A program made the translations under genes and the position numbers. DNA of 58,759 bases from Actinokineospora sp. NBRC 105648 (GTDB lineage: Bacteria > Actinomycetota > Actinomycetes > Mycobacteriales > Pseudonocardiaceae). The notes below the pieces were generated by a model. That model did no database searches and had not been told where the DNA came from. It was given only the letters and a program-made list of their open reading frames with translations. Where the stretch lies: NCBI RefSeq assembly GCF_030269645.1, contig NZ_BSTR01000051.1, positions 1-58,759 of the forward strand, given 5' to 3'. Positions within the stretch are counted from its first letter, which is position 1, and each line of letters opens with the position of its first letter. Shown here in pieces: positions 9,656 to 18,220 of the stretch.

Positions 9656-10710
9656 CCCCCGATCGCGCTCATGGGCCGCGCGGGCTGGGCGAACCCGGCC
9701 TCGTTGATCGCGTGCCCGGCCAGTTTCGCCCACATCGTGCCCCGCCACAGCCCGGCGATCTCTGCGTCGCTCGCCCCCGCCCGCAGCGGTTCGCGCAGGT
9801 CGGTCTCGGTCTGGCTGAACAGGCACGACCGCAGCTGCCCGTCGGCGGTGAGCCGGGTGCGGTCGCAGTCGCCGCAGAACGGGCGGGTCACCGAGGCGAT
9901 CACACCAACGTCCGCGGGCCCGCCGTCGACCAGCCAGCGCTCGGCGGGCGCGGCCCCGCGCGCGCCCGGGCGCGGGGTGAGCTCGAACCCGGTGCGCAGC
10001 GCGGTGAGGATCTGCTCGGCGGTGACCATCTCGGCCCGGCTCCAACCGTGCTGGGCGTCGAGCGGCATCTGCTCGATGAACCGCAGGTGGTAGCCGTTGG
10101 CCACGCAGAACCGCAGCAGCGGCACCGCCTCGTCGTCGTTGACCCCGCGCAGCAGCACGGTGTTGACCTTCACCGGGTCGAGCCCGGCGGTGCGCGCGGC
10201 GGCCAGCCCGTCGAGCACGTCGGCCAGCCGGTCGCGCCGGGTCAGCTCGGTGAACCGGTCCGGGCGCAGGGTGTCGAGCGAGACGTTGATCCGGTCCAGG
10301 CCCGCGGCCTTGAGCGCGGCGGCTCGGCGGGACAGCCCGATCGCGTTGGTGGTCATCGAGATCCGCGGCCGCGGGGTCAGCGCGGCGGCCGCGGCGATTA
10401 TCCCCTCGATGCCCTTGCGCAAGGTCGGCTCGCCGCCGGTGAAGCGCAGGTTCGTCACCCCCAGGTCGCACACGGCCACCCGGATGAGCCGGTTCAGCTC
10501 GCCGTCGGTGAGCATGTCCGCGCGCGGCATCCACTCCAGGCCCTCGGCGGGCATGCAGTAGGTGCACCGCAGGTTGCACCGGTCGGTGAGCGAAACCCGC
10601 AGGTCGGTGGCCACGCGGCCGAAACTGTCCACCAGCGCCGGGGTGTCCGGTCTGGGGGAGGGGGAGAGCGCTCCCGGAACGACAGGGAGTCCGAGATGAA
10701 CCGCCGTCAC
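9652..10710 (-). CDS. moaA: GTP 3',8-cyclase MoaA (radical SAM)
   Basis: Catalyses the first step of molybdenum cofactor synthesis, cyclising GTP. The N-terminal iron-sulfur cluster motif is CNLRCTYC (Cys45, Cys49, Cys52), followed by RFTGGEPTLRKG. The C-terminal second cluster is FCGDCDRTRL with LRSC, binding GTP. The protein ends in GG, also needed for activity in this family. At 352 aa it is full length. The divergent HTH-TOBE gene at 10861 is a likely molybdenum-responsive regulator. Confidence 0.95.
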   Translation of the reverse strand: MTAVHLGLPVVPGALSPSPRPDTPALVDSFGRVATDLRVSLTDRCNLRCTYCMPAEGLEWMPRADMLTDGELNRLIRVAVCDLGVTNLRFTGGEPTLRKGIEGIIAAAAALTPRPRISMTTNAIGLSRRAAALKAAGLDRINVSLDTLRPDRFTELTRRDRLADVLDGLAAARTAGLDPVKVNTVLLRGVNDDEAVPLLRFCVANGYHLRFIEQMPLDAQHGWSRAEMVTAEQILTALRTGFELTPRPGARGAAPAERWLVDGGPADVGVIASVTRPFCGDCDRTRLTADGQLRSCLFSQTETDLREPLRAGASDAEIAGLWRGTMWAKLAGHAINEAGFAQPARPMSAIGG

Positions 10711-10821
10711 CCGATCTAGGCTAGCCGCTGTCCACGCCGGGTGAGCCGTTCGGCGCAGCGGTATCGCTCACTGTCGTTGAACTGTCCACGAGCGGTGACC
10801 GGGCCGGGTGCGCCGACTATA

Positions 10822-10858
10822 GCGCGACACCGGCGCAGGTGCGGGGATAATGTCGCGC
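10822..10858. promoter_or_regulatory. Inverted repeat and promoter before the HTH-TOBE gene
   Basis: GCGCGACA (10822-10829) and its complement TGTCGCGC (10851-10858) flank a region with a GATAAT -10-like hexamer at 10846-10851. The second arm touches the ATG at 10861, so transcripts would be leaderless or nearly so. The site is placed well for autoregulation and for control of divergent moaA, but binding is inferred. Confidence 0.45.
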
Positions 10859-10860
10859 GC

Positions 10861-11253
10861 ATGCCGTACTTCAGGTTCTCCGAGGCCGCCAAACTCCTCG
10901 GCGTCAGCGACGACACCGTGCGGCGGTGGGTCGACGCGGGCCACCTCACCGCCGAGCTCGACGGCGCGGGCCGCAAGGTCGTCGAGGGGGCCGTGCTCGC
11001 CGCGTTCGCCCGCGAGCAGGCCGCGGCGATCCCGGACCCGATCAGCTCGGGCCGCTCCGCGCGCAACCGGTTCGTCGGGCTGGTCACCGACGTGGTGTCC
11101 GACCAGGTGATGGCCCAGGTGGAGCTGCAGTGCGGCCCGCACCGGGTGGTCTCGCTGATGAGCGCCGAGGCGGTGCGCGAGCTCGGCCTGGCCCCCGGGG
11201 TGCTCGCGGTGGGGCTGGTCAAGGCCACCCAGGTCATCGTCGAGACGCCGTGA
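10861..11253 (+). CDS. Molybdenum-responsive HTH-TOBE regulator or molybdate-binding protein
   Basis: The 130-aa product has a MerR/excisionase-like helix-turn-helix at residues 1-45 (YFRFSEAAKLLGVSDDTVRRWVDAGHL) and a TOBE/Mop domain at about 60-130 (ARNRFVGLVTDVVSDQVMAQVEL to VGLVKATQVIVETP), the fold that binds molybdate in ModE and molbindins. It lies divergent from moaA and within the moa gene region, which supports a role in sensing molybdenum and controlling cofactor genes. The ATG is chosen because the HTH begins immediately. Upstream in-frame codons would run into the promoter. Confidence 0.85.
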   Translation: MPYFRFSEAAKLLGVSDDTVRRWVDAGHLTAELDGAGRKVVEGAVLAAFAREQAAAIPDPISSGRSARNRFVGLVTDVVSDQVMAQVELQCGPHRVVSLMSAEAVRELGLAPGVLAVGLVKATQVIVETP

Positions 11254-11290
11254 CCAGGGCGGACGGGCGAGGGCTGGGTAGCCTCCAGCC

Positions 11291-12079
11291 ATGAGCGGTT
11301 GGACTTACCTGATGGACATGGACGGGGTCCTGGTGCACGAGGAGCACCCGATCCCCGGCGCCGACGAGCTGATCGCCGAGCTCACCGCGGCGGGCACGCC
11401 GTTCCTCGTGCTCACCAACAACTCCATCTACACCCCGCGCGACCTGCGGGCCAGGCTGCTGCGCACCGGCCTGGACGTGCCCGAGCAGGCGATCTGGACC
11501 TCGGCGCTGGCCACCGCGCGGTTCCTGGACAGCCAGCGCCCCGGCGGCTCGGCGTTCGTGATCGGCGAGGCGGGCCTGACCACCGCGCTGCACGAGATCG
11601 GCTACGTGCTCACCGACCGCGACCCGGACTACGTGGTCCTCGGCGAGACCAGGACCTACAGCTTCACCGCGATCACCCGGGCCATCCGGCTGGTCGAGGA
11701 GGGCGCCCGGTTCATCGCCACCAACCCCGACGCCACCGGCCCCAGCCGCGAGGGCTCGCTGCCCGCCACCGGTTCGGTCGCCGCGCTGATCGAGCGGGCC
11801 ACCGGCCGCGCCCCGTACTACGTGGGCAAGCCCAACCCGCTGATGATGCGCTCGGCGCTGCGGGCGCTGGGCGCGCACTCGGAGAGCACGCTGATGATCG
11901 GCGACCGGATGGACACCGACGTGCGCAGCGGCCTGGAGGCCGGGCTGAACACGATCCTGGTGCTCACCGGCATCTCCGGCCGCGACACCGCCGAGCGCTA
12001 CCCCTACCGGCCCACGAGGGTGATCGACTCCATCGCCGACCTGGTGGGGCATACGGCTGATCCTTTCCGGGAACCCTGA
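11291..12079 (+). CDS. HAD-superfamily (NagD-like, class IIA) phosphatase
   Basis: A 262-aa cytoplasmic phosphatase. Motif I is LMDMDGVLV (nucleophile Asp near residue 9), motif II is LTNNS, the cap carries [13 protein letters not shown], and motifs III-IV are VGKPNPLMM and [10 protein letters not shown]. This arrangement fits NagD/AraL-type sugar phosphate or nucleotide phosphatases. The substrate is not predictable from sequence. It is alone downstream of the TOBE regulator with a 37-base gap. Confidence 0.88.
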   Translation: MSGWTYLMDMDGVLVHEEHPIPGADELIAELTAAGTPFLVLTNNSIYTPRDLRARLLRTGLDVPEQAIWTSALATARFLDSQRPGGSAFVIGEAGLTTALHEIGYVLTDRDPDYVVLGETRTYSFTAITRAIRLVEEGARFIATNPDATGPSREGSLPATGSVAALIERATGRAPYYVGKPNPLMMRSALRALGAHSESTLMIGDRMDTDVRSGLEAGLNTILVLTGISGRDTAERYPYRPTRVIDSIADLVGHTADPFREP

Positions 12080-12138
12080 GACCCGCCCGACCGCGGCCCT
12101 GGAGTGGGTTCCTCGTCGCTGCGGAGGGGGAACCGCCG

Positions 12139-12786
12139 GTGGAGACCGATCGAGTGTTGGACCCGGTGCGCGGCCTGGTGCGGATGGCCTGGGTGCTGGT
12201 GGGCGCCGGCCTGGCGGTCGGGGCCGCCGCGGTGGTGGACGGCCGCGGGTCGGTGTTCGGCCTCGGTGCCGAGGTGATCTGCCTCGACGTGCCCGCGGGC
12301 GTCGCCCCCACGGGATCCCTGCCCGGCGGGTGGCCCCCGGCAGCCGACCCGGTCACCGTCACCGCCAAGACCGCGGTCCTGTGCACGGCCGACCCGACGA
12401 CCGGTGAGTACCTGCTGCGGGCGTTCACCGGGATCCCGACGGTCCTCGTGCTGATCACCGCGCTGGTGCTGGCCGTCGGCGCGTTCCGCGCGGTCGACCG
12501 CGTCGGCCTGTTCACCGAGGCGGTGGCGGTGCGGCTGACCAGGCTCGGCTGGGTCGTCGCGGTCGGGAGCCTGTTGGCCGCGCTCGCGGAGACCTCGGCG
12601 GCGAGTGGGTTCGTGCACTCGGTGGTGCTCGAGCCGGTGACCAGCGCGCTCTGGTTCGACCTGGTCACCGTGCCGGTGGTCGCGGTCGTGCTGGGCGCGG
12701 TCCTGATCGCCTTCGGCCGGGTCGTGCGGACCGCGGCCCACCCACCCGAGGCGTTCGCACCGGACGAGGTGCCCGCTACCACCTGA
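12139..12786 (+). CDS. DUF2975-like membrane protein
   Basis: The 215-aa protein has four hydrophobic segments, about residues 16-35, 100-120, 135-155 and 170-195, with a 60-residue extracytoplasmic or loop region holding two Cys after the first. This layout resembles DUF2975 proteins, many of which are encoded next to a small Xre regulator; none is present here. The GTG start at 12139 has GGAGGGGG upstream. Function unknown. Confidence 0.65.
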   Translation: METDRVLDPVRGLVRMAWVLVGAGLAVGAAAVVDGRGSVFGLGAEVICLDVPAGVAPTGSLPGGWPPAADPVTVTAKTAVLCTADPTTGEYLLRAFTGIPTVLVLITALVLAVGAFRAVDRVGLFTEAVAVRLTRLGWVVAVGSLLAALAETSAASGFVHSVVLEPVTSALWFDLVTVPVVAVVLGAVLIAFGRVVRTAAHPPEAFAPDEVPATT

Positions 12787-12842
12787 GCCGCGGCGGCTTC
12801 TGGGCGATCACTGCGCGGTCGGAATGCGGCTCGCCTATCGTC

Positions 12843-13739
12843 GTGGTTGTGCAGCCCGACAGCTCAACGGGGACCGGGGTGACGGCACCGACGACCTATG
12901 TCGTGGGTGACGTGCACGGTCACCGCGCGGAACTCCTCGACGCCCTGGAGCAGGCAGGCCTGGCCTGCTCGGACGGGACCTGGGCCGGGGGGACCGACCA
13001 CCTGTGGTTCCTCGGCGACTTCGTCGACCGCGGTCCGGACGGGATCGGCGTGATCGACCTGGTCATCGACCTCGCGCGCGGCGCCGAAGCGGCGGGTGGG
13101 CGGGTCGAGACGCTGCTGGGCAACCACGAGATCCTGCTGCTGGGCATGCACCGCTTCGGCGACGAGGAAATCCCGTCGGACTTCGGCCCGCGCAGCTTCG
13201 GCCGCAGCTGGCAGATGAACGGCGGCATGGTCAGCGACCAGGAGGCGCTCACCCCCGAGCACGTCGAGTGGCTCACCGGGCGGCCGGTGCTCGCGCTGGT
13301 CGGCGAGCACCTGCTGATGCACTCCGACACCACCGAGTACCTGGCCTGGGGCTCCGACATCGAGGCGATCAACGAGGCCGTCCGCGCGGTGCTGCGCTCC
13401 GACGACCTGCCCGAGTGGTGGGAGGTCTGGCGCCGGATGACCACCCGCTACGCCTTCCGCGGCCCGCACGGCGAGCAGGTGGCCGACGAGCTGCTGGCCG
13501 CGCTGGGCGGCGCGCAGGTCGTGCACGGGCACAGCGTGATCGCCGACCAGCTCGGCATCCTGCCCACCCAGGTCGACGGCCCGTACGAGTACGCGGGCGG
13601 CAAGGCGCTGGGGATCGACGCGGGCCTGTTCGTCGGCGGGCCGTGCCTGGTGGTGCGGCTGCCGTGGGACGAGGACCAGCGGACCGCGGCCGAGCCGGGC
13701 GCCGACCAGCCGGACGCGCACGAGCCCGAGGTCGGCTAG
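12843..13739 (+). CDS. Metallophosphoesterase (calcineurin-like, bis(5'-nucleosyl)-tetraphosphatase/protein phosphatase type)
   Basis: The metal-binding signatures are in order: GDVHGH (22-27), GDFVDRG (58-64), GNHE (93-96), LLMHSD and VVHGHS. These build the dinuclear site of the PPP/ApaH-like phosphoesterase superfamily. The 298-aa length and the GNHEILLLG insertion fit bacterial Shp/ApaH-like enzymes acting on phosphoproteins or dinucleotides; the substrate is uncertain. The C-terminus is an acidic Pro-rich tail. GTG codons at 12843 and 12849 are both possible starts. Confidence 0.85.
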   Translation: MVVQPDSSTGTGVTAPTTYVVGDVHGHRAELLDALEQAGLACSDGTWAGGTDHLWFLGDFVDRGPDGIGVIDLVIDLARGAEAAGGRVETLLGNHEILLLGMHRFGDEEIPSDFGPRSFGRSWQMNGGMVSDQEALTPEHVEWLTGRPVLALVGEHLLMHSDTTEYLAWGSDIEAINEAVRAVLRSDDLPEWWEVWRRMTTRYAFRGPHGEQVADELLAALGGAQVVHGHSVIADQLGILPTQVDGPYEYAGGKALGIDAGLFVGGPCLVVRLPWDEDQRTAAEPGADQPDAHEPEVG

Positions 13740-13752
13740 TCGGTCCTGGGGA

Positions 13753-14127
13753 TCAGTCGGTCGGCACGATCCGGGAGCCCAGCGGCACCAGCGAGACCGG
13801 GATCAGCTTGAAGTTCGCGACGCCCAGCGGAATGCCGATGATCGTCAGGCAGAGCAGCGCGCCGGTGACGAGGTGCACCACGGCCAGCCACCAGCCCGCG
13901 ACGACGATCCAGATCAGGTTGCCCAGCGCGGACCCGACCCCGGCGCTGTCCCGTCGCTCGATCGTGCGCCCGAATGGCCACAGCGCGTAGTTGGCGATCC
14001 GGAACGAGGCCAGCCCGAACGGGATGGTGATCACCAGGACGCAGCAGATCACCCCGGCCACGGCGTAGCCGACCGCCATCCAGAAGCCCGACAGCACCAG
14101 CCAGATCACGTTCAGCAGCAGTCGCAC
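13753..14127 (-). CDS. YccF-domain inner-membrane protein
   Basis: The 124-aa protein carries two copies of the YccF pattern: LLNVIWLVLSGFWMAVGYAVAG with ITIPFGLASFRIANYALWPFGR, then LGNLIWIVVAGWWLAVVHLVTG with IGIPLGVANFKLIPVSLVPLG. Four transmembrane segments are predicted from hydrophobicity. The function of the family is unknown. By recall the position and strand match Rv0870c near moaA2 and cspB. It converges on the phosphoesterase gene. Confidence 0.9.
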   Translation of the reverse strand: MRLLLNVIWLVLSGFWMAVGYAVAGVICCVLVITIPFGLASFRIANYALWPFGRTIERRDSAGVGSALGNLIWIVVAGWWLAVVHLVTGALLCLTIIGIPLGVANFKLIPVSLVPLGSRIVPTD

Positions 14128-14228
14128 AGGGTTGATTGTGGCCTACCCAGCGCAGTCGAAGTGTCCCCATCGGGTGAACGGGGTGAGGATGGTGACCGGG
14201 GACACAGCCCCGGGACGAGGAGACCGCC

Positions 14229-15827
14229 ATGCCACTGCCCAGCTACACCTCCGGGACCTCGACGGTGCCGCTGCTCGGCGACACCATCGGCGGCGACTTC
14301 GACCGCACCGTGGCGGCCTTCGGTGATCGCGAGGCGCTGGTCGAGCGCGCGACCGGCAGGCGGTGGACCTACCGCGAGCTGTCCGCCGAGGTCGACCGGG
14401 TGGCGCACGGGCTGCTGGCGCTGGGCGTGGTGAAGGGCGACCGGGTGGGCATCTGGGCGCCGAACTGCGCGGAGTGGACGCTGACCCAGTACGCGACGGC
14501 GAAGATCGGGGCGATCCTGGTCAACATCAACCCGGCGTACCGCGTGCACGAACTGCGGTACGTGCTCAACCAGGCGGGTGTCCGGACACTGGTGGCGGCG
14601 CCGGGGTTCAAGAGCTCGGACTACGCGGGGATGATCGAGCAGGTGCGCCCGGAGTGCCCGGCGCTGCTGGACGTGGTGCTCATCGGCCGGGAATCGTGGG
14701 ACGCGCTGCTCGGCGCGGAACAGGTGCACGACTTCCCGGCGCTGTCGGCGGACGACCCGATCAACATCCAGTACACCTCGGGCACCACGGGCTTCCCCAA
14801 GGGCGCGACGTTGTCGCACCACAACATCTTGAACAACGGGTTCTTTGTGGGAGAGCTGTGCGGGTATTCCGAGGAAGACCGGATATGCATTCCGGTGCCC
14901 TTCTACCACTGCTTCGGAATGGTGATGGGAAACCTCGCGGCCACCTCGCACGGGGCCTGCATGGTGATCCCGGCTCCCGGCTTCGACCCCGCGGCGACGC
15001 TGTTGGCGGTTTCGGAGGAGAAGTGCACCGCGCTGTACGGGGTGCCCACGATGTTCATCGCCATGCTGGCGGAGTCCACTGTGGATAGCCTGGACTTCGG
15101 TGCGCTGCGCACCGGGATCATGGCCGGGTCGCCGTGCCCGGTCGAGGTGATGAAACAGGTCATCGACCGACTGGGCATGACCGAGGTGTCGATTTGTTAC
15201 GGGATGACGGAGACCTCCCCGGTGTCCACCCAAACCCGCGCCGACGACTCGGTGGACCGCCGCGTGTCCACGGTCGGCCGGGTGCACCCGCACCTGGAGG
15301 TCAAGGTCGTCGACCCGGACACAGGCCTGACCGTCCCACGCGGCGAGCCCGGCGAGTTCTGCACGCGCGGGTACTCGGTGATGCTGGGCTACTGGGACCA
15401 GCCGGACAAGACGGCAGAGGCGATTGACAACGCGCGGTGGATGCACACGGGAGACCTGGCGGTGATGGACGAGTCGGGGTACCTGAACATCACCGGGCGG
15501 ATCAAGGACATGGTGATCAGGGGCGGGGAGAACGTGTACCCGAGGGAAATCGAAGAGTTCCTGTACACGCACCCGGACGTCCTGGACGCCCAGGTGATCG
15601 GCGTACCGGACGCGCGATACGGGGAAGAGCTGATGGCGTGGGTGCGGATGCGCGAGGGAGCCACACCATTGGATGCGGATAGCATGCGCGCGTTTTGCGT
15701 GGGGAAGTTGGCGCACTACAAGATTCCGCGGTATGTGCACGTGGTGGAGGAGTTCCCGATGACGGTGACTGGGAAGGTGCGGAAGGTGGAGATGCGGGCA
15801 GCGGCCGTGGAACTGCTCGGACTCTAG
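14229..15827 (+). CDS. Acyl-CoA synthetase, AMP-binding (FadD-type)
   Basis: Activates a carboxylic acid through an acyl-adenylate to an acyl-CoA. The phosphate-binding loop YTSGTTGFPKG is at 182-192, with YGMTETSP near 324, MHTGDLAVMDESGYLNITGR and a C-terminal GKVRKVEM carrying the adenylation Lys. The 532-aa length and NINPAYRVHELRYVL resemble medium/long-chain FadD35-like proteins. The substrate chain length cannot be fixed. The ATG has GAGGAG upstream. It stands alone, followed by palindrome B1, which may end its transcript. Codon use in the last 400 bases is slightly less GC-biased. Confidence 0.9.
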   Translation: MPLPSYTSGTSTVPLLGDTIGGDFDRTVAAFGDREALVERATGRRWTYRELSAEVDRVAHGLLALGVVKGDRVGIWAPNCAEWTLTQYATAKIGAILVNINPAYRVHELRYVLNQAGVRTLVAAPGFKSSDYAGMIEQVRPECPALLDVVLIGRESWDALLGAEQVHDFPALSADDPINIQYTSGTTGFPKGATLSHHNILNNGFFVGELCGYSEEDRICIPVPFYHCFGMVMGNLAATSHGACMVIPAPGFDPAATLLAVSEEKCTALYGVPTMFIAMLAESTVDSLDFGALRTGIMAGSPCPVEVMKQVIDRLGMTEVSICYGMTETSPVSTQTRADDSVDRRVSTVGRVHPHLEVKVVDPDTGLTVPRGEPGEFCTRGYSVMLGYWDQPDKTAEAIDNARWMHTGDLAVMDESGYLNITGRIKDMVIRGGENVYPREIEEFLYTHPDVLDAQVIGVPDARYGEELMAWVRMREGATPLDADSMRAFCVGKLAHYKIPRYVHVVEEFPMTVTGKVRKVEMRAAAVELLGL

Positions 15828-15918
15828 CTCGCTGCTGGTCTTTCTTTGCTCGCCCCTGGACTGATCGCGTCCTGGGTTGGGGTGAGTGGTCCGGCTCGGT
15901 GCTTGCTTGGGTGGGTGT

Positions 15919-16061
15919 GCTCGATGGGGTGGAGTGGCTTTGTTTGGGGCCCCTAAGAAAAGAGGCGCCGTGGGTAGAGCGGGTGGGAAAGGGATACCCA
16001 CCGCCTGGGTCAGGCTAGCGCCTCTTTTCTCCCCAAACAAAGCCACTCCACCCCATCGAGC
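15919..16061. repeat. Family B palindromic element, copy B1
   Basis: A 143-bp inverted repeat 91 bases after the acyl-CoA synthetase stop. Outer arms begin GCTCGATGGGGTGGAGTGG and end with the exact complement; the inner stem pairs AGAAAAGAGGCGC with GCGCCTCTTTTCT. The junction GGGGCCCCTA, the core GGGAAAGGGATACCCACC and CTAGCG echo family A, although the stems share little sequence. No U-run and no ORF. Confidence 0.9.
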
Positions 16062-16357
16062 AGTTGCGATGAGAGGTTCAGTGGGAGGATTCTCGCCTTC
16101 AGTGCTCCTTGGGTTGGGTCTGGGTCTGGCTGTGCTTGTGGTTGATCTCGGCTTTGGCGCTCTCGGTGCCCGCCCGGCCCGGCCCGCTCTGCCTGTCCCC
16201 GCCTGGCCTGCCCGACCCGCCGGTCCCACCGCCAGTCGCCCGCCGTCACCCAGCCACTATCACCAGTCGCGTCCCCCACCACCACCGCCACCCGACAACG
16301 CCACCGGACCCAGCAGTGGCTTAGTCGCCCCCGCTCCCTGATACAGGCCGCCTCTAG

Positions 16358-16450
16358 CGCTGGGTGGGTGCTGTCAAGGGTGGAGCGCAGCGGAATCGCG
16401 CAGCGACGCCGAAGGCGCCCTTGATAGCACCCACCCAGCGTTAGACGATC
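16358..16450. repeat. Palindromic element D
   Basis: Twenty-three-base arms starting CGCTGGGTGGGTGCT (16358-16380) and ending with the complement (16428-16450) have one mismatch and enclose 47 bases containing GCGCAGCGGAATCGCGCAGCG. Pairing extends outward through TCTAG/TTAGA-like ends. It is not similar to families A-C. Confidence 0.8.
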
Positions 16451-16824
16451 GCGGCGACAGGAAGCCCACCCCACCCCAAACCCAGGCGTAGCCACGCCCC
16501 TGCCTGCTCGCCTGGCCTGGCCTGCCTGGCTTGACCGCCCTGCTTGGCGCCCTACTCAGTCAGCCCGCCGCCCCACCGCCCGCTTCGACTCGGCCATCGG
16601 TCTGCCCCGCCTGCCCTGCCCTGCCCCGCCTTGCCCCCCCCAAGTCCGGCCTGCCCAGTCCGGCCTGCCCGGTTTTGGCCCGCTAGCCCGCCACCCGGCT
16701 GGGCTGGCTCGGGCGCCCCCGCCCCCGCCTCATCCCGGCCGTCCATTCGAAAGTCGGTGCTAATTCACAGGAAATAGCTTTCTACACTCACTTACTTTTT
16801 CCTAAGATCCCACTTTTCGCCCTC

Positions 16825-16838
16825 CTGTAGATCTACAG
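16825..16838. promoter_or_regulatory. 14-bp perfect palindrome, operator candidate
   Basis: CTGTAGATCTACAG is a perfect palindrome in the AT-richer segment about 200 bases before the ferredoxin reductase start. Its regulator is unknown. Confidence 0.35.
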
Positions 16839-16923
16839 AAGAACGCAAAGGCGCAGGTGGCAACGGTTAGCGGTTTACATCTGCCAGGCTGCTGTCGCAG
16901 GGTTGGCGTCAGGTGGTTTCCAC

Positions 16924-16935
16924 GTCAACGTTGAC
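16924..16935. promoter_or_regulatory. 12-bp perfect palindrome, operator candidate
   Basis: GTCAACGTTGAC followed by a second AACGTT (16936-16941) lies about 100 bases before the reductase ATG. The TetR gene two positions downstream is a possible binder; this is inference from position. Confidence 0.4.
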
Positions 16936-17033
16936 AACGTTCGTTGGTGAGATTTGGCGGGTCGGATAACCCGGTGCGCGGCGGTGTCGTTAAGACCAGG
17001 ACCAGGACCAGAACCGGGAGAGGAGGTGCGGGT

Positions 17034-18173
17034 ATGCGCACAGTCGCGATCGTGGGGACCGGTGTTGCCGGGGCGACCGCCGCCCTGACCTTGCGCGCCG
17101 AGGGGTTCGACGGGCGGGTCATCCTCATCGGCGACGAGCCCGTTGCCCCCTACCGCCGTCCCGCTCTGTCCAAAGACCTCCTGCGTGGCACCGTCTCGCC
17201 CGCCAAAGTCCGCCTTCAGCCGCACGAGGTCTGGTGGGGGAGTCGGATCGAGCTGCGGCGTGGCTGCATGGTCGTCGGCGTCGACCCCGGGCAGCACACG
17301 CTCGGCCTCGACGACGGTACCGAGATCGGTTACGACCAGCTCCTCCTCGCCACCGGCAGTAGGCCCAGGCAGCTGTGGCAAGACGTCGACGGGGTCCACA
17401 CCCTCCGGACCATGGCCGACGCCGAGCGGCTGAGGGCCACCCTCGTCCCGGACGCTCGGCTGGTGATCATCGGCGCCGGTCTGGTCGGCCTCGAGGTCGC
17501 CGCGACGGCGCGGTCGCTCGGTTGTGCGGTCGCCGTCCTGGAAGCCGAGGGGACCCCGCTCGCCCGCGCGGTTCCGGCTTCCGTCGGTGAAGTCTTCGTC
17601 GACCTGCACCGGTCGCGTGGGGTGGACCTCTGCACCGGTGTTCGCGTCGACCAGGTCGAGCGGGCCGGGGACGCGCTCGTCGTCTCCTGCACCGACGGCC
17701 GGTGGTGGGTGGCCGATGTCGTCCTCGTGGCCGCCGGTACGACCCCGAACACCGCGTTGGCCGACTTTGCCGGGGTCCGGGTCGACGACGGAATCGTGGT
17801 CGACGCGTTCGGGCGGACCAACGCGTCCGACGTCTTCGCCGCGGGGGATGTCGCCAATCTGCCCAACCTCGTCCTCGGCGGTCGGCACCGGATCGAGCAC
17901 TGGCGGCACGCGGGCGCCCACGGTGCCGCTGTCGCGCGGGCGATGTTGGGCGAGCGGGTCCCGTACCGGACCGTGCCGCAGACGTGGTCCGATCAGTTCG
18001 GTGTCTCGCTGCGGGTGTTCGGGTGGCCGGGGGACGGCGACGTGACCGTCCACGGTGCACCGGAGGAGCTCGATTTCGCCGCCGTGGTGCGCCGGGGCGG
18101 GTCGGTGGTCGGCGGTGTCGGGGTGCGCGGGCCGGCCGCAGTGCGGACGCCACGGCTGCGAAGTGTCCGCTGA
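17034..18173 (+). CDS. FAD-dependent ferredoxin/rubredoxin reductase-like oxidoreductase
   Basis: The ATG at 17034 follows a strong GAGGAGGT site and starts the FAD-binding fold TVAIVGTGVAGATAALTL directly; the longer frame upstream is rejected. Later motifs are LLLATGSRPR, the NAD-binding VIIGAGLVGLEVAATARSLG (near 142) and DVFAAGDVANLPN (near 270). At 379 aa it fits NAD(P)H-dependent reductases that feed electrons to ferredoxins of cytochrome P450 or dioxygenase systems. No ferredoxin or oxygenase gene is adjacent. A TetR regulator follows after 47 bases and may control it. Confidence 0.9.
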   Translation: MRTVAIVGTGVAGATAALTLRAEGFDGRVILIGDEPVAPYRRPALSKDLLRGTVSPAKVRLQPHEVWWGSRIELRRGCMVVGVDPGQHTLGLDDGTEIGYDQLLLATGSRPRQLWQDVDGVHTLRTMADAERLRATLVPDARLVIIGAGLVGLEVAATARSLGCAVAVLEAEGTPLARAVPASVGEVFVDLHRSRGVDLCTGVRVDQVERAGDALVVSCTDGRWWVADVVLVAAGTTPNTALADFAGVRVDDGIVVDAFGRTNASDVFAAGDVANLPNLVLGGRHRIEHWRHAGAHGAAVARAMLGERVPYRTVPQTWSDQFGVSLRVFGWPGDGDVTVHGAPEELDFAAVVRRGGSVVGGVGVRGPAAVRTPRLRSVR

Positions 18174-18186
18174 GCGGCAGGTCTTT

Positions 18187-18197
18187 GACACTGTGTC
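18187..18197. promoter_or_regulatory. Palindromic operator candidate before the TetR gene
   Basis: GACACTGTGTC is an 11-bp perfect palindrome 24 bases before the TetR ATG, overlapping a TTGACA (18185-18190) that could be a -35 element. It suits autorepression by the TetR protein, which is inferred. Confidence 0.45.
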
Positions 18198-18220
18198 GGT
18201 CCAGTGACAGCGTGTGAACC

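Larger units (their letters stand above)
15828..17033. other. 1.2-kb non-coding stretch with palindromes and C/T-rich DNA
   Basis: No convincing gene. It holds palindromes B1 and D, a Pro/Leu-like CCTGCC-rich tract (about 16180-16700) with no conserved protein in any frame, and a lower-GC segment near 16750-16960 with two short perfect palindromes that probably contains the promoter of the ferredoxin reductase gene. Confidence 0.7.

Noticed and set aside
10711..10860. Moco riboswitch before moaA
   Set aside because: The 150-base divergent space is too short and shows no motif beyond the short inverted repeat at 10822-10858.
14112..16229. Minus-strand ORF of 705 aa opposite the acyl-CoA synthetase
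   Set aside because: Shadow frame, rich in His/Arg/Val/Gln, and running through palindrome B1.
16010..16495. ORFs in the 15.8-17.0 kb gap
   Set aside because: Frames cover palindromes and C-rich DNA, give no conserved residues, and lack ribosome sites.
16944..17033. N-terminal extension of the ferredoxin reductase
   Set aside because: The extension is Arg/Thr/Gly-rich, precedes the FAD fold, and overlaps a palindromic promoter; the ATG at 17034 has a strong ribosome site.
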